Part shown: piece after piece, positions 1-8,473 of the stretch
Layout of the letters: each line of letters starts with the position of its first letter
How positions within the stretch are numbered: position 1 is the first letter of the stretch
Assembly (NCBI GenBank): GCA_032027085.1
Contig: JAVSMS010000001.1
Span: forward strand, 4,751,730-4,815,729
DNA: 64,000 nt
Origin: Pseudorhodoplanes sp.
GTDB taxonomy: Bacteria; Pseudomonadota; Alphaproteobacteria; Rhizobiales; Xanthobacteraceae
Reading direction: 5' to 3'
The notes under the pieces: model-generated
Told to the model about the DNA's origin: nothing
Databases searched by the model: none
The model's input: the letters and a program-made list of their open reading frames with translations, nothing else
Program-made: the position numbers and the translations under genes

Positions 1-224
1 GCGTTCTTGGTGCGCTTGGCGATCTCGTTGACCGCGGCGAAATCGCCCTCCGAGGCGATCGGAAAACCAGCCTCGATGATGTCGACGCCCATCTGGTCGA
101 GCAACTCCGCAACCTCGAGTTTCTCCTCGTGGGTCATGGTCGCGCCCGGGCATTGCTCGCCGTCGCGCAAGGTGGTGTCAAAGATGTAGACGCGGTCCCG
201 GTTGGACTTGGTCTGCGCGGTCAT
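1..224 (-). CDS. leuA: 2-isopropylmalate synthase, N-terminal part (cut by window edge)
   Basis: This is the first 74 codons of 2-isopropylmalate synthase, which condenses acetyl-CoA with 2-oxoisovalerate in the first committed step of leucine synthesis. The protein opens [20 protein letters not shown] and continues with the family motif [15 protein letters not shown], whose Asp and Arg belong to the metal and substrate site. [12 protein letters not shown] follows, as expected. The rest lies beyond base 1. The ATG at 224 is preceded by a 200-nt leader holding a leucine-rich peptide and hairpins, so attenuation by leucine supply is likely. Identity is secure despite truncation. Confidence 0.96.
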   Translation of the reverse strand, partial: MTAQTKSNRDRVYIFDTTLRDGEQCPGATMTHEEKLEVAELLDQMGVDIIEAGFPIASEGDFAAVNEIAKRTKN

Positions 225-247
225 TGAAAAGGTCCTTCTTCTCTCAT

Positions 248-334
248 GCGCCCTGTCGGGTTCCGGGCGCTCATTGGGGTTCAGATCCGGCCCCCTGAGT
301 GCCCAGGCGCGCACGCCCAGCCGGCCCTCAGGGG
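248..334 (-). promoter_or_regulatory. leuA leader hairpins
   Basis: Two stems lie between the leader peptide and leuA. CCCCTGAG (292-299) pairs with CTCAGGGG (327-334) and contains the leader stop codon. GCGCCC (248-253) pairs with GGGCGC (265-270), about 24 nt before the leuA start. They could be alternative structures selected by the position of the leader ribosome. There is no T-run after the second stem, so transcription termination is not demonstrated. Confidence 0.45.
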
Positions 335-432
335 CTGATAAGAAGCAGACCGCCAAGAATGGTGAGGGCATGGCCCGGCAGAGGCTGAAAAGCCTCGACA
401 GCCGTCGCGCGAAAAGTCAAAGGCGCACACAT
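328..432 (-). CDS. putative leucine leader peptide upstream of leuA
   Basis: A 34-codon frame starts at ATG 432 (GAGGGA-type ribosome site just upstream) and ends in TGA inside the 5' arm of a hairpin. Its last part reads [13 protein letters not shown], with Leu codons CTG CTT CTT in a row before the stop. A short peptide rich in the pathway's amino acid, ending at a hairpin about 100 nt before the biosynthetic gene, is the layout of amino-acid attenuators. I infer that leucyl-tRNA shortage stalls the ribosome there. No U-run terminator follows, so the mechanism could instead act on translation. Confidence 0.6.
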   Translation of the reverse strand: MCAPLTFRATAVEAFQPLPGHALTILGGLLLISP

Positions 433-577
433 GCCCGAATATCCCTCGGAATTCTGACTCTAGCGTCGAGCAGAATGCCTAACGACGCGTAAAAGCCGGA
501 AGTCACGTGATTTCCTTCTAGCGGAGGACGGGGCCGCCGGGCAAGGCCAAATCGCGCGCCCGGCCGGCGAGTCCCTG

Positions 578-1492
578 TTACCTCTTGTTCGGCTTGTTAT
601 TTTTGCCTTTCGGCAACTCGGCGGCGAGGGCATCGCGAGCTTTCTGCATGTCCTCAAGCGCGCCCGCCGCCACCTTGGGAAAATGTAGGTCCAAGGCATC
701 CATGGCCTCAACAATGGCGGAGGAAATTACGAGGCGGGTGAACCACTTATTGTCGGCCGGCACGACGAACCAGGGCGCGTACGGGCGGCTCGTTTCGCGG
801 ATGCAATCCTCATAGAAACGCATGTACTCGCCCCAGAGCTTGCGTTCCTCGACATCTCCCAGCGAGAACTTCCAGTTCTTCGCGGGGTCGTCGAGCCGCG
901 CCAGAAACCGCCGGGCCTGCTCCTCCTTTGAGACATGCAGCATGAATTTCAGGATGAGCGTGCCGTTGCGGGCGACATAGCGCTCGAAGGCGCGGATATC
1001 CTCGAAACGCTGCTCCCAGATATCCTTGGTGACGAGCTTTTCCGGCAGCTTCTGCTTCGCCAGAATTTCCGGGTGCGCGCGGACGACCAGCACCTCCTCG
1101 TAATAGGAGCGGTTGAACACGCCGATGCGGCCGCGCTCCGGCAGGCACATCGTGGTGCGCCACATGAAGTCGTGATCGAGTTCCTGCGAACTCGGCGCCT
1201 TGAAGGAGAAGACCTGGCATCCCTGCGGGTTGATGCCCGACATCACATGCTCGATGGCGCCGTCCTTGCCGGCGGCGTCCATCGCCTGAAAGATCAGCAG
1301 CACCGCCCAGCGGTCCTGCGCGTACAGCTTTTCCTGCAGCTTCGACATGCGCTGCACGCTGTCAGCCAGCATCTCCTTGGCTTCGTCCTTGTCCATAGAC
1401 AGACCGCAGCAATCAGCCGGGTCGATTTCCTTGAGACGAAACCTGTCGGGATTGTCGACGCGAAAGCGATCGGCGAGGTTTTCGAGCTTCAT
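578..1492 (-). CDS. ppk2: PPK2-family polyphosphate kinase
   Basis: A 304-residue protein of the polyphosphate kinase 2 family, which uses polyphosphate to phosphorylate nucleotides (NMP or NDP, depending on class). Visible motifs are the P-loop AMDAAGKDG (residues 70-78), the Walker B and lid segment GRIGVFNRSYYEEVL (121-135) and the RFLARLDDPAKNWKFS region. It probably acts in the cytosol in energy and polyphosphate turnover. It is the last gene of a minus-strand run after a Nudix-like gene that ends 9 nt upstream, so the two are probably cotranscribed. The class and preferred nucleotide cannot be decided here. Confidence 0.93.
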   Translation of the reverse strand: MKLENLADRFRVDNPDRFRLKEIDPADCCGLSMDKDEAKEMLADSVQRMSKLQEKLYAQDRWAVLLIFQAMDAAGKDGAIEHVMSGINPQGCQVFSFKAPSSQELDHDFMWRTTMCLPERGRIGVFNRSYYEEVLVVRAHPEILAKQKLPEKLVTKDIWEQRFEDIRAFERYVARNGTLILKFMLHVSKEEQARRFLARLDDPAKNWKFSLGDVEERKLWGEYMRFYEDCIRETSRPYAPWFVVPADNKWFTRLVISSAIVEAMDALDLHFPKVAAGALEDMQKARDALAAELPKGKNNKPNKR

Positions 1493-1501
1493 GAATGCAG
1501 T

Positions 1502-2224
1502 TCAGCCCGTGCCGGGCCGGTTGGCAAGTGCGTTCCGGCGATCCGAGAGAGCAGCCGTCACAAAAGGCGCCATGCCCGGAACGTAATCAGCCGGGCTGCG
1601 CACAATGTGCGCGTCGACCAATTCAGGCTTGCTCTCCCGAGCGATGTGATCGCGAATCCGCTGGCGCAAGATCTCAGCCGGTTGCCGCGCCCGCATCGGC
1701 TTCATCATGGCGATACGAGGACCGGCAAACACCGCAAGCCAGTGCGCATCGATTTCGAGTTCGTCTGTCGAAATACCCGTCTCCTCCAACAATTCACGAC
1801 ATGCGCTGTTCTTCAGATCAACTCGTCCATCCTTGACGTCATCCGGGTCCGGCGTCCCGCATGGAAAATAGATCTGTCCGGCATTGGCGGTCTGGCTGCC
1901 CATGACGCCCAAGACGTAACCGCCATCCGATCCCTGAAGCATCGCCGGCGCGAAACAATTACGGATGTCTTTGTCCGGAAATCCCCAGTCGCGCCAGGCG
2001 ATAAAACTGGCGAAGTCGGTTTCCAGATAGGCGCCGCGGAACAAGCCGTCTTCAGTCGAATGCTCGAACATCAGCAATACACGCCCGTTCCAGAGAGGCT
2101 TGCTTTGCCTGAGCAGATCGAAATGAGCGTTGATTTCTACTCGGCGGCTCTTTGCAAATGCCCAGGGTCGCGGTTCAAAGCGAAGATCAAGACGCTCGAT
2201 GCGGGCAACGCGAATGTCCGTCAT
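1502..2224 (-). CDS. Nudix-hydrolase-like protein with degenerate Nudix box
   Basis: A 240-residue protein with a recognisable second half of the Nudix box, CRELLEETGIS (fits REUXEEXGU). The first half (GX5E) is not canonical: the position expected to hold Glu, eight residues before RE, is Val. Nudix enzymes hydrolyse nucleoside diphosphates linked to another group; with this altered box the substrate, and even activity, are open. It starts 6 nt after the broken phzF gene and ends 9 nt before ppk2, so it sits in a tight operon whose partners do not reveal a substrate. Confidence 0.7.
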   Translation of the reverse strand: MTDIRVARIERLDLRFEPRPWAFAKSRRVEINAHFDLLRQSKPLWNGRVLLMFEHSTEDGLFRGAYLETDFASFIAWRDWGFPDKDIRNCFAPAMLQGSDGGYVLGVMGSQTANAGQIYFPCGTPDPDDVKDGRVDLKNSACRELLEETGISTDELEIDAHWLAVFAGPRIAMMKPMRARQPAEILRQRIRDHIARESKPELVDAHIVRSPADYVPGMAPFVTAALSDRRNALANRPGTG

Positions 2225-2230
2225 CGTGCA

Positions 2231-3134
2231 TCAGACCTCGATCTTGCCTTCGCTGACGATGACTGCATGGCCGCCGATGGTCGCAACTGTCAGCAGCCCT
2301 GCCGATATCTCGAGGCCGAGCTCGATCTGGCTCGGCCGGCCCATTTCATAGCCCTGCGCGATGCAGATGTCGTGCTTGCCGTCGGACAAACCTCCGGCCG
2401 ACGACAGCAATCCGGCAAAGGCGGCCACCGCCGCGCCGGTCGCCGGGTCCTCCGCAATCCCCATCCCCGGAGCGAACATGCGGGCACGGAAATCGTGCGC
2501 CGGCTCCTGCGTCGCCGCGGAAAACAGATAGCAGGCGGCCGGCGACGCGCCGCCAAAAACAGCTTCGAAAGTTCGCATATCGGCACGCGCGCGCTTGAGC
2601 GCGTCAAGCGACGCGACCGGGACGAATGTGAACGGCACGCGCGCCGCAAAGAACAAGGGCGCATCGGAATTCTCCGAACCCGATATCGTCTTCGGACAAG
2701 CCGAGCGCGCCGGCGACAGCCTTCCGGTCCGGCGCGGAGCCGGCCTCGGCCGGCAATCTCGGAACGGTGAATTTGGCATGGCCGCCATCATGGCCATGCG
2801 ATGTCACCCGGCAATGGACGAGACCGATGGGCTCTTCCAGCACGAATCCGCGGGTATTGGCAGAAGCGGTCATGCAGCCCAGCAGCAAAGCCGTGCCAAC
2901 CGTCGGGTGTCCTGCAAATGGCAGTTCGTTCGCCGGCGTGAAGATGCGCAGCCGCGCGCGATGCTCCTGGTTTGCGGGCTGCAGGACGAATACCGTTTCG
3001 GGCAAATTGAATTCCCGCGCGACCGCCTGCATGCGCGGCTGCTCCAGACCATCGGCATCGATCACGACCGCCAGCGGATTGCCGCTCAATCGCGTCTGCG
3101 TGAAGACGTCAAGGGTCACAAATCGTAAGCGCAT
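2231..3134 (-). pseudogene. PhzF-family isomerase/epimerase, frameshifted
   Basis: The two halves of a PhzF-family protein lie in different frames. The first (from ATG 3134) opens MRLRFVTLDVFTQTRLSGNP and carries the hallmarks ETVFVL and ELPFAGHPTVGTA. The second (ending 2231) resumes with FFAARVPFTFVPVASLDALK and carries GIAEDPATGAAVAAF. The shift lies near 2655-2690. The total of 904 nt is one base more than a multiple of three. PhzF proteins are isomerases or epimerases of small acids; few have a known substrate. This is either a real inactivating indel or a sequencing error; the flanking motifs are well kept, so the lesion is recent or artefactual. Confidence 0.82.
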
Positions 3135-3168
3135 CGCCCATGTCCCTGCCCAGGCGTTCGGCGGACGA

Positions 3169-4023
3169 TCATGCGTCCACTTTCTGGGGTTTGAAAATCC
3201 GGCCTGGCTTCACCAATTCTTCCTGCGCCTCCACCAGCAAGATTTCCCGCGCGCCTTTGTCCGCCGTCTCCTTCAACACGCCATAGACCGATGAAACCGC
3301 ATTCTGCAGCGCGTCGGCCGTCCGCCCCGTCTGCAGCAGATGCGCAAAGAACAAGGCGGCGATGGCGTCGCCTGCCCCGCTGATGGAAAGCGGCAGCAGC
3401 GGTGTGCGCACCTGAAAACAGCCCTCCGGTCCGGATGCCAGCAGATCAAGACTGTCCCGTGGCGTTTCCTCGACATGCAGCGATGTCACAAGAATATGGC
3501 GCGGCCCCAGCGCATGCAGCGCGTCGACGGCAGCGAGCGTGCGATCCAGATTGGATGTTGTCAGCCCGGACAGATAATCGAGCTCGAACTGGTTCGGCGT
3601 GATGACATCGGCGGCGGGCACTGCCCTGCTTTTCATGAATTCCGGAATGCCGTCACGCACGAACACGCCGGACTCGACATCGCCTATGACCGGATCGCAG
3701 CAATAGCGTGCCTGCGGGTTGGCGCCTTTCACCCGCGCCACGGCACCGAGAATAGCCTCACCCGTCGCCGCCGCCCCCATATAGCCGGACAGCACTCCAT
3801 CGCATGTTCCAAGCGCGCCGGCCGCGTCGATACCACGCACCACCTCCCCGATCAGGCCGGCGTCGAACACCTCCCCGGTCCAAGCGCCGTAGCCGGTATG
3901 GTTGGAGAATTGCACGGTGTGGATCGGCCAGACCTCAACGCCGATCCGCTGCAGCGGAAAGGTGGCCGCGGCATTGCCGACATGGCCAAAGGCCACGTGA
4001 GACTGAATGGAAAGGAGATTCAT
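3169..4023 (-). CDS. pdxY: pyridoxal kinase PdxY
   Basis: A 284-residue ribokinase-fold kinase that phosphorylates pyridoxal (and often pyridoxine or pyridoxamine) in the vitamin B6 salvage pathway. The start [20 protein letters not shown] is typical of PdxY/PdxK, as are [10 protein letters not shown] and YCCDPVIGD. The catalytic [15 protein letters not shown] contains the GxGD aspartate base. It follows an ABC transporter (binding protein ending 71 nt upstream) with a hairpin terminator candidate between, so cotranscription is uncertain. The adjacency raises the possibility that the transporter brings in a vitamer or related ring compound. Confidence 0.93.
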   Translation of the reverse strand: MNLLSIQSHVAFGHVGNAAATFPLQRIGVEVWPIHTVQFSNHTGYGAWTGEVFDAGLIGEVVRGIDAAGALGTCDGVLSGYMGAAATGEAILGAVARVKGANPQARYCCDPVIGDVESGVFVRDGIPEFMKSRAVPAADVITPNQFELDYLSGLTTSNLDRTLAAVDALHALGPRHILVTSLHVEETPRDSLDLLASGPEGCFQVRTPLLPLSISGAGDAIAALFFAHLLQTGRTADALQNAVSSVYGVLKETADKGAREILLVEAQEELVKPGRIFKPQKVDA

Positions 4024-4043
4024 GGTCGCGCGCGCCCAAAAGC

Positions 4044-4068
4044 AAAGCCCTCTCCTAGCGGGAGAGGG
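4044..4068 (-). terminator. hairpin between the ABC binding-protein gene and pdxY
   Basis: AGCCCTCTCC (4044-4053) and GGAGAGGGCT (4059-4068) form a 10-bp stem with a 5-nt loop, followed on the minus strand by TTGCTTTT. It lies just after the binding-protein stop. It could be a terminator or one of the CCCTCTCC/GGAGAGGG palindromes scattered in such genomes. Confidence 0.5.
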
Positions 4069-4093
4069 CTGTACTTGTCACGCGGGCAATGGA

Positions 4094-5107
4094 TCACTTC
4101 TTGCCGGCGGCTTCGACGAACTTGTTGGTGTAGGTCTTGGACAGATCGATATTGGCCTTGGCCACGGCTTCCGATGACTGGCTGAACACGTCCAGCACCG
4201 CCTTGGCACCCTTCGGATCCATCAGGCCGGTCTGCGAATACATCGGGATCGTGTTCTTGAGCGCTGCGAGATAGAGCGCCTTGTCGGCCCCGATGAGTTC
4301 CTGCGGCATTTTCGCCATGATGTCTTCCGGCGTGTGCGAGTGAATCCATTTCAGGGTGTTCACGATCGCGGTCGCCAGGGCCTGCGCGGTCTTTGGATTT
4401 TTCTCGATCCATTCGGTCTTGGTATAGAGCGCACCACCCGGATAGTCGCCGCCGAAGACCTCGATATTGTCCTTCTGCGTGCGGGTATCGCTGAGGATGC
4501 GCAGATCCTTGTTCTTCCCCTGTAGCAACGTGACCGAGGGATCGAGCATGACCGCCGCGTCGACCGAACCCTGTTCCATTGCCGCGACCGCCGTCGCACC
4601 CAGCCCGATGCCGATCACGCCGACCGAGTCGGACGCAACACCGTTCTTCTTCAACAGGAAATTCAGGAAATAATGCGTTGAGGAGCCGGGGGCGCTGACG
4701 CCGACCTTCTTGCCGGCAAGGTCCTTGACCGACTTGATGGTGCCGGTCTGCTTGGGAGACACGACAAGGACCAGTCCCGGGAACCGATCATAGACCACGA
4801 TGGATTGCAGGCTCTGGCCCTTGGAGGCGAGATTGACGCAATGATCGAAATAGCCCGACACCACGTCGGCGCTGCCGCCGAGCACTGCCGTCAGCGCCTG
4901 GGAGCCACCCTTGAAATCAACCATGTCGACCTGGAGGCCGGCCCTTTCATACTCGCCAAGCTGCTTGGCAAGCACGGTCGGCAGATAACACAGACAGCTT
5001 GCGCCGCCGACGGCGATGGTGACCTTGGTTTGCGCCATCGCGAAGCCGCTCATCAGCATCAGCGCGGCAAGCGCCGATACCAGTCGCCGCATGATCGTCC
5101 CTATCAT
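4094..5107 (-). CDS. ABC transporter substrate-binding protein (NitT/TauT, NMT1-like)
   Basis: A 337-residue periplasmic binding protein of the SsuA/TauA/NMT1 type. Residues 1-26 (MIGTIMRRLVSALAALMLMS then GFAMAQ) form a signal peptide. Family features are the post-signal motif ASCLCYLPTVLAKQLGEYE and the GGSQALTAVLGGSADVV segment. I chose ATG 5107 because AGGGAGGA lies at the right distance; an upstream extension has no ribosome site. It is the third gene of a transporter operon (ATPase, permease, binding protein). The ligand is unknown: sulfonates, taurine, nitrate, riboflavin or pyrimidine precursors are all known for relatives. The neighbouring pdxY hints at a vitamin-like ligand, as inference only. 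Confidence 0.88.
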   Translation of the reverse strand: MIGTIMRRLVSALAALMLMSGFAMAQTKVTIAVGGASCLCYLPTVLAKQLGEYERAGLQVDMVDFKGGSQALTAVLGGSADVVSGYFDHCVNLASKGQSLQSIVVYDRFPGLVLVVSPKQTGTIKSVKDLAGKKVGVSAPGSSTHYFLNFLLKKNGVASDSVGVIGIGLGATAVAAMEQGSVDAAVMLDPSVTLLQGKNKDLRILSDTRTQKDNIEVFGGDYPGGALYTKTEWIEKNPKTAQALATAIVNTLKWIHSHTPEDIMAKMPQELIGADKALYLAALKNTIPMYSQTGLMDPKGAKAVLDVFSQSSEAVAKANIDLSKTYTNKFVEAAGKK

Positions 5108-5195
5108 GAAGTCCTCCCTGTTGTCACACGGCCCCTTGCCCGAGCCGCTTCGTCCGCGACGATAAAGCAGTGCAATCACGCTGGAAAGGCCGCAA

Positions 5196-5990
5196 TCAGG
5201 TCCGCGTGTCGGCGGCGGCCGGACGCCAGACCAGAAGTCGCTTCTCCACGATGGTCACGACCGCGTCGATTACGATCACGAAAGCCGCCAGCACGAACAT
5301 GCCCGCGAAGACGCCGGCGATATCGAATGTTCCCTCGGCCTGCAGGATGAGATAGCCGAGCCCCGCCGCCGAGCCGAGATATTCGCCCACCACCGCGCCC
5401 ACCACGGCGAAGCCCACCGACGTGTGCAGGGAGGAGAACATCCAGGACAGGGCGGACGGCCAATAGACATGACGCATCAATTGCCGCTCGTTCATGCCGA
5501 GCATGCGGGCGTTGGCGAGCACGGTCGGGCTGACTTCCCGCACGCCCTGATAGACGTTGAAGAACACGATGAAGAAGACCAGCGTGACGCCAAGCGCGAC
5601 CTTCGACCAAATGCCGAGGCCGAACCAGAGTGTGAAGATCGGCGCCAGCACGATACGCGGCGTCGCGTTGATCATCTTCACATAGGGATCGAAAATCGCG
5701 GCGATGATCGGCTGCCGCGCGAACCAGAAGCCGACCAGGATTCCGCCAACCGAGCCGATCACGAAGGCGAGCGCGGATTCAGCAAGCGTGATCCACAGAT
5801 GCCGCCAGATGGTGCCCTCGGCGAACCATTTGACGATACGGCCGATGACATCGCCGGGCGTAGAGAAGAAGAATGGCGGCACCAGCGGCTTGCCGTCGCT
5901 CATCGGAATGGTGGTGAGAAAATGCCATGCCAGAAGCGTAACCAGCGCGACGCCGACCTGAAACGAAAGAAGCGCGACGCGATTCATCAT
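5196..5990 (-). CDS. ABC transporter permease (SsuC/TauC type)
   Basis: A 264-residue inner-membrane permease with about six hydrophobic segments and the binding-protein-dependent transport signature near ANARMLGMNERQLMRHVYWP, the EAA loop that contacts the ATPase. The start overlaps the stop of the ATPase gene upstream in an ATGA arrangement (5987-5990), indicating translational coupling. It forms the channel of the same importer as the genes on both sides. Confidence 0.93.
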   Translation of the reverse strand: MMNRVALLSFQVGVALVTLLAWHFLTTIPMSDGKPLVPPFFFSTPGDVIGRIVKWFAEGTIWRHLWITLAESALAFVIGSVGGILVGFWFARQPIIAAIFDPYVKMINATPRIVLAPIFTLWFGLGIWSKVALGVTLVFFIVFFNVYQGVREVSPTVLANARMLGMNERQLMRHVYWPSALSWMFSSLHTSVGFAVVGAVVGEYLGSAAGLGYLILQAEGTFDIAGVFAGMFVLAAFVIVIDAVVTIVEKRLLVWRPAAADTRT

Positions 5991-6838
5991 CCGCCTCCCG
6001 TCTGCGCGTAACCCTTCAGCACCTCATCCTTCAGCATCTGCCAGATCTCGCGGTGCAGTTCATGGAACCCCTTGTCCAGCTTCACTTCGGAAATATCGCG
6101 CGGGCGCGGCAGCGGCACTCTCCAGTCGCCGATGATGCGCGCGGCCGGCCCCGCCGACATGATCACCACGCGATCCGACAGGGCGATCGCCTCCTCAAGA
6201 TCATGGGTCACGAACAGCACGGCCTTCCTGTCCGCGCTCCACAGATCGAGCAAAAGGTTGCCCATGATCTGCCGGGTCTGCGCGTCGAGCGGACCGAACG
6301 GTTCGTCCATTAGCAGGATTTTCGGATCGCGGATCAGCACCTGCGCCAGGCCGACGCGTTTGCGCTGGCCGCCCGACAGCATGTGCGGATAGCGTTCGCC
6401 GAAATTGCCGAGGCCGACGCGCGTCAGCCAGTCCTGCGCTTTCGGCCTGGCGACCGCCGCGGAAACGCCCGCCGTCTCAAGGCCGATGGCGACATTGTCG
6501 AGTGCGGTCTTCCATGGGAACAGCGCGTCGGCCTGAAACAGGTAGCCGGACTGGCGGTTGAGGCTCGTGAGCGGCGCGCCGAATATGGACACCTTGCCGG
6601 ACGATGGCGACAGCAATCCCGCGGCGGCATTGAGCAGGGTCGATTTTCCGCAGCCGGTGGGACCAACGATGGCGACGAATTCTCCGTCCTTGACCGACAG
6701 GGACGCGCTGTCGACGGCGGTGAAGACGCTGGCGTCGCTCAACCGGAAGCGGATGGTGACATCCTGCAGGGCGACGGCAGGAGCCGTGGCCGGACGCTGC
6801 GCGGACTCTTCCGCCAATGCAGAGGCACCTACGGCCAT
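5987..6838 (-). CDS. ABC transporter ATP-binding protein (SsuB/TauB type)
   Basis: A 283-residue ATPase. The Walker A sequence GPTGCGKST is at residues 59-67. The Q-loop is in SGYLFQADALFPWK. The signature LSGGQRKRV departs from the usual LSGGxxQR order only in its last residues. Walker B is ILLMDEPFGPLD, and the H-loop is FVTHDLEEAIALSDR. GAGGGGGAA precedes ATG 6838. It is the first gene of the importer operon and energises the permease that follows. Confidence 0.94.
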   Translation of the reverse strand: MAVGASALAEESAQRPATAPAVALQDVTIRFRLSDASVFTAVDSASLSVKDGEFVAIVGPTGCGKSTLLNAAAGLLSPSSGKVSIFGAPLTSLNRQSGYLFQADALFPWKTALDNVAIGLETAGVSAAVARPKAQDWLTRVGLGNFGERYPHMLSGGQRKRVGLAQVLIRDPKILLMDEPFGPLDAQTRQIMGNLLLDLWSADRKAVLFVTHDLEEAIALSDRVVIMSAGPAARIIGDWRVPLPRPRDISEVKLDKGFHELHREIWQMLKDEVLKGYAQTGGG

Positions 6839-6980
6839 TTCCCCCTCGTCGTGATCGCGGATTTGAAATCGTGTCCGCTGTTCCCAGCGAAGCTAGCCGG
6901 ACCACGCGCAAATGCAAAGCCGGGGAGCGGGACACCCGTCGCGCCATATTGTCAGCACGAGGGCCGCAGTATTTTCTGGG

Positions 6981-7352
6981 TCAGTTCTTGCCCCCGCCTT
7001 CGAGCTCGAGCGCCCGGCTTTTCGTCATGTCATGCAGGCAGGATGCGGCCTCAAGGCGTGAAATTGTGCCCTCGCCCAAGGCGTAATACTCGCAATTGGC
7101 ATCACGATAGCGGACCCAAAGCCGATGCGCCACACGAAGCTGGTCGCGCTGCGCCGTGCTGACGGCGTCCTTCAGGGCTTTCTGATAGGCGGCGTTGAGC
7201 CGCTTGTCCCATCGCTCGGCGATGGAGGCGACGCACTCCACCATCTGGGTGGTGCTCCCGTCGCATTCCGGCTCCGGGATTTCATCCTTCTGCGCCCAGG
7301 CCGGCGAGGCCGCCAGATAAAAAGCAAAGAGGAGAGCAAATGATCGGCGCAT
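6981..7352 (-). CDS. DUF1311 / LprI-like secreted protein
   Basis: A 123-residue exported protein: signal peptide MRRSFALLFAFYLAASPAWA, then a domain with four cysteines around CDGSTTQMVECVASIAERWDKRLNAAYQ and ASCLHDMTKSRALEL, the pattern of DUF1311 (LprI-type) proteins. Some relatives inhibit lysozyme; others are uncharacterised. GGGAGGAGAG lies six nt before ATG 7352, which fixes the start rather than an upstream ATG at 7370. It stands between the transporter operon and ilvC and ends 16 nt... downstream spacing to the importer is 142 nt, so it is probably a separate unit. Confidence 0.8.
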   Translation of the reverse strand: MRRSFALLFAFYLAASPAWAQKDEIPEPECDGSTTQMVECVASIAERWDKRLNAAYQKALKDAVSTAQRDQLRVAHRLWVRYRDANCEYYALGEGTISRLEAASCLHDMTKSRALELEGGGKN

Positions 7353-7386
7353 CCGCTCTCCTCCCGTCATTCCTTGTGTTTGGCGA

Positions 7387-8412
<1,026 letters not shown>

Positions 8413-8473
8413 TTAACCCCCAGCTTGGGCGGCCCGCCGCCCCGGTTTCTTGGAAATTGGACTGGCGCAGCTT

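Noticed and set aside
935-2770. A 611-codon open frame on the plus strand
   Set aside because: It is antisense to ppk2, the Nudix-like gene and phzF, has Arg/Gln/His-rich composition without family motifs, and arises from third-position GC bias.
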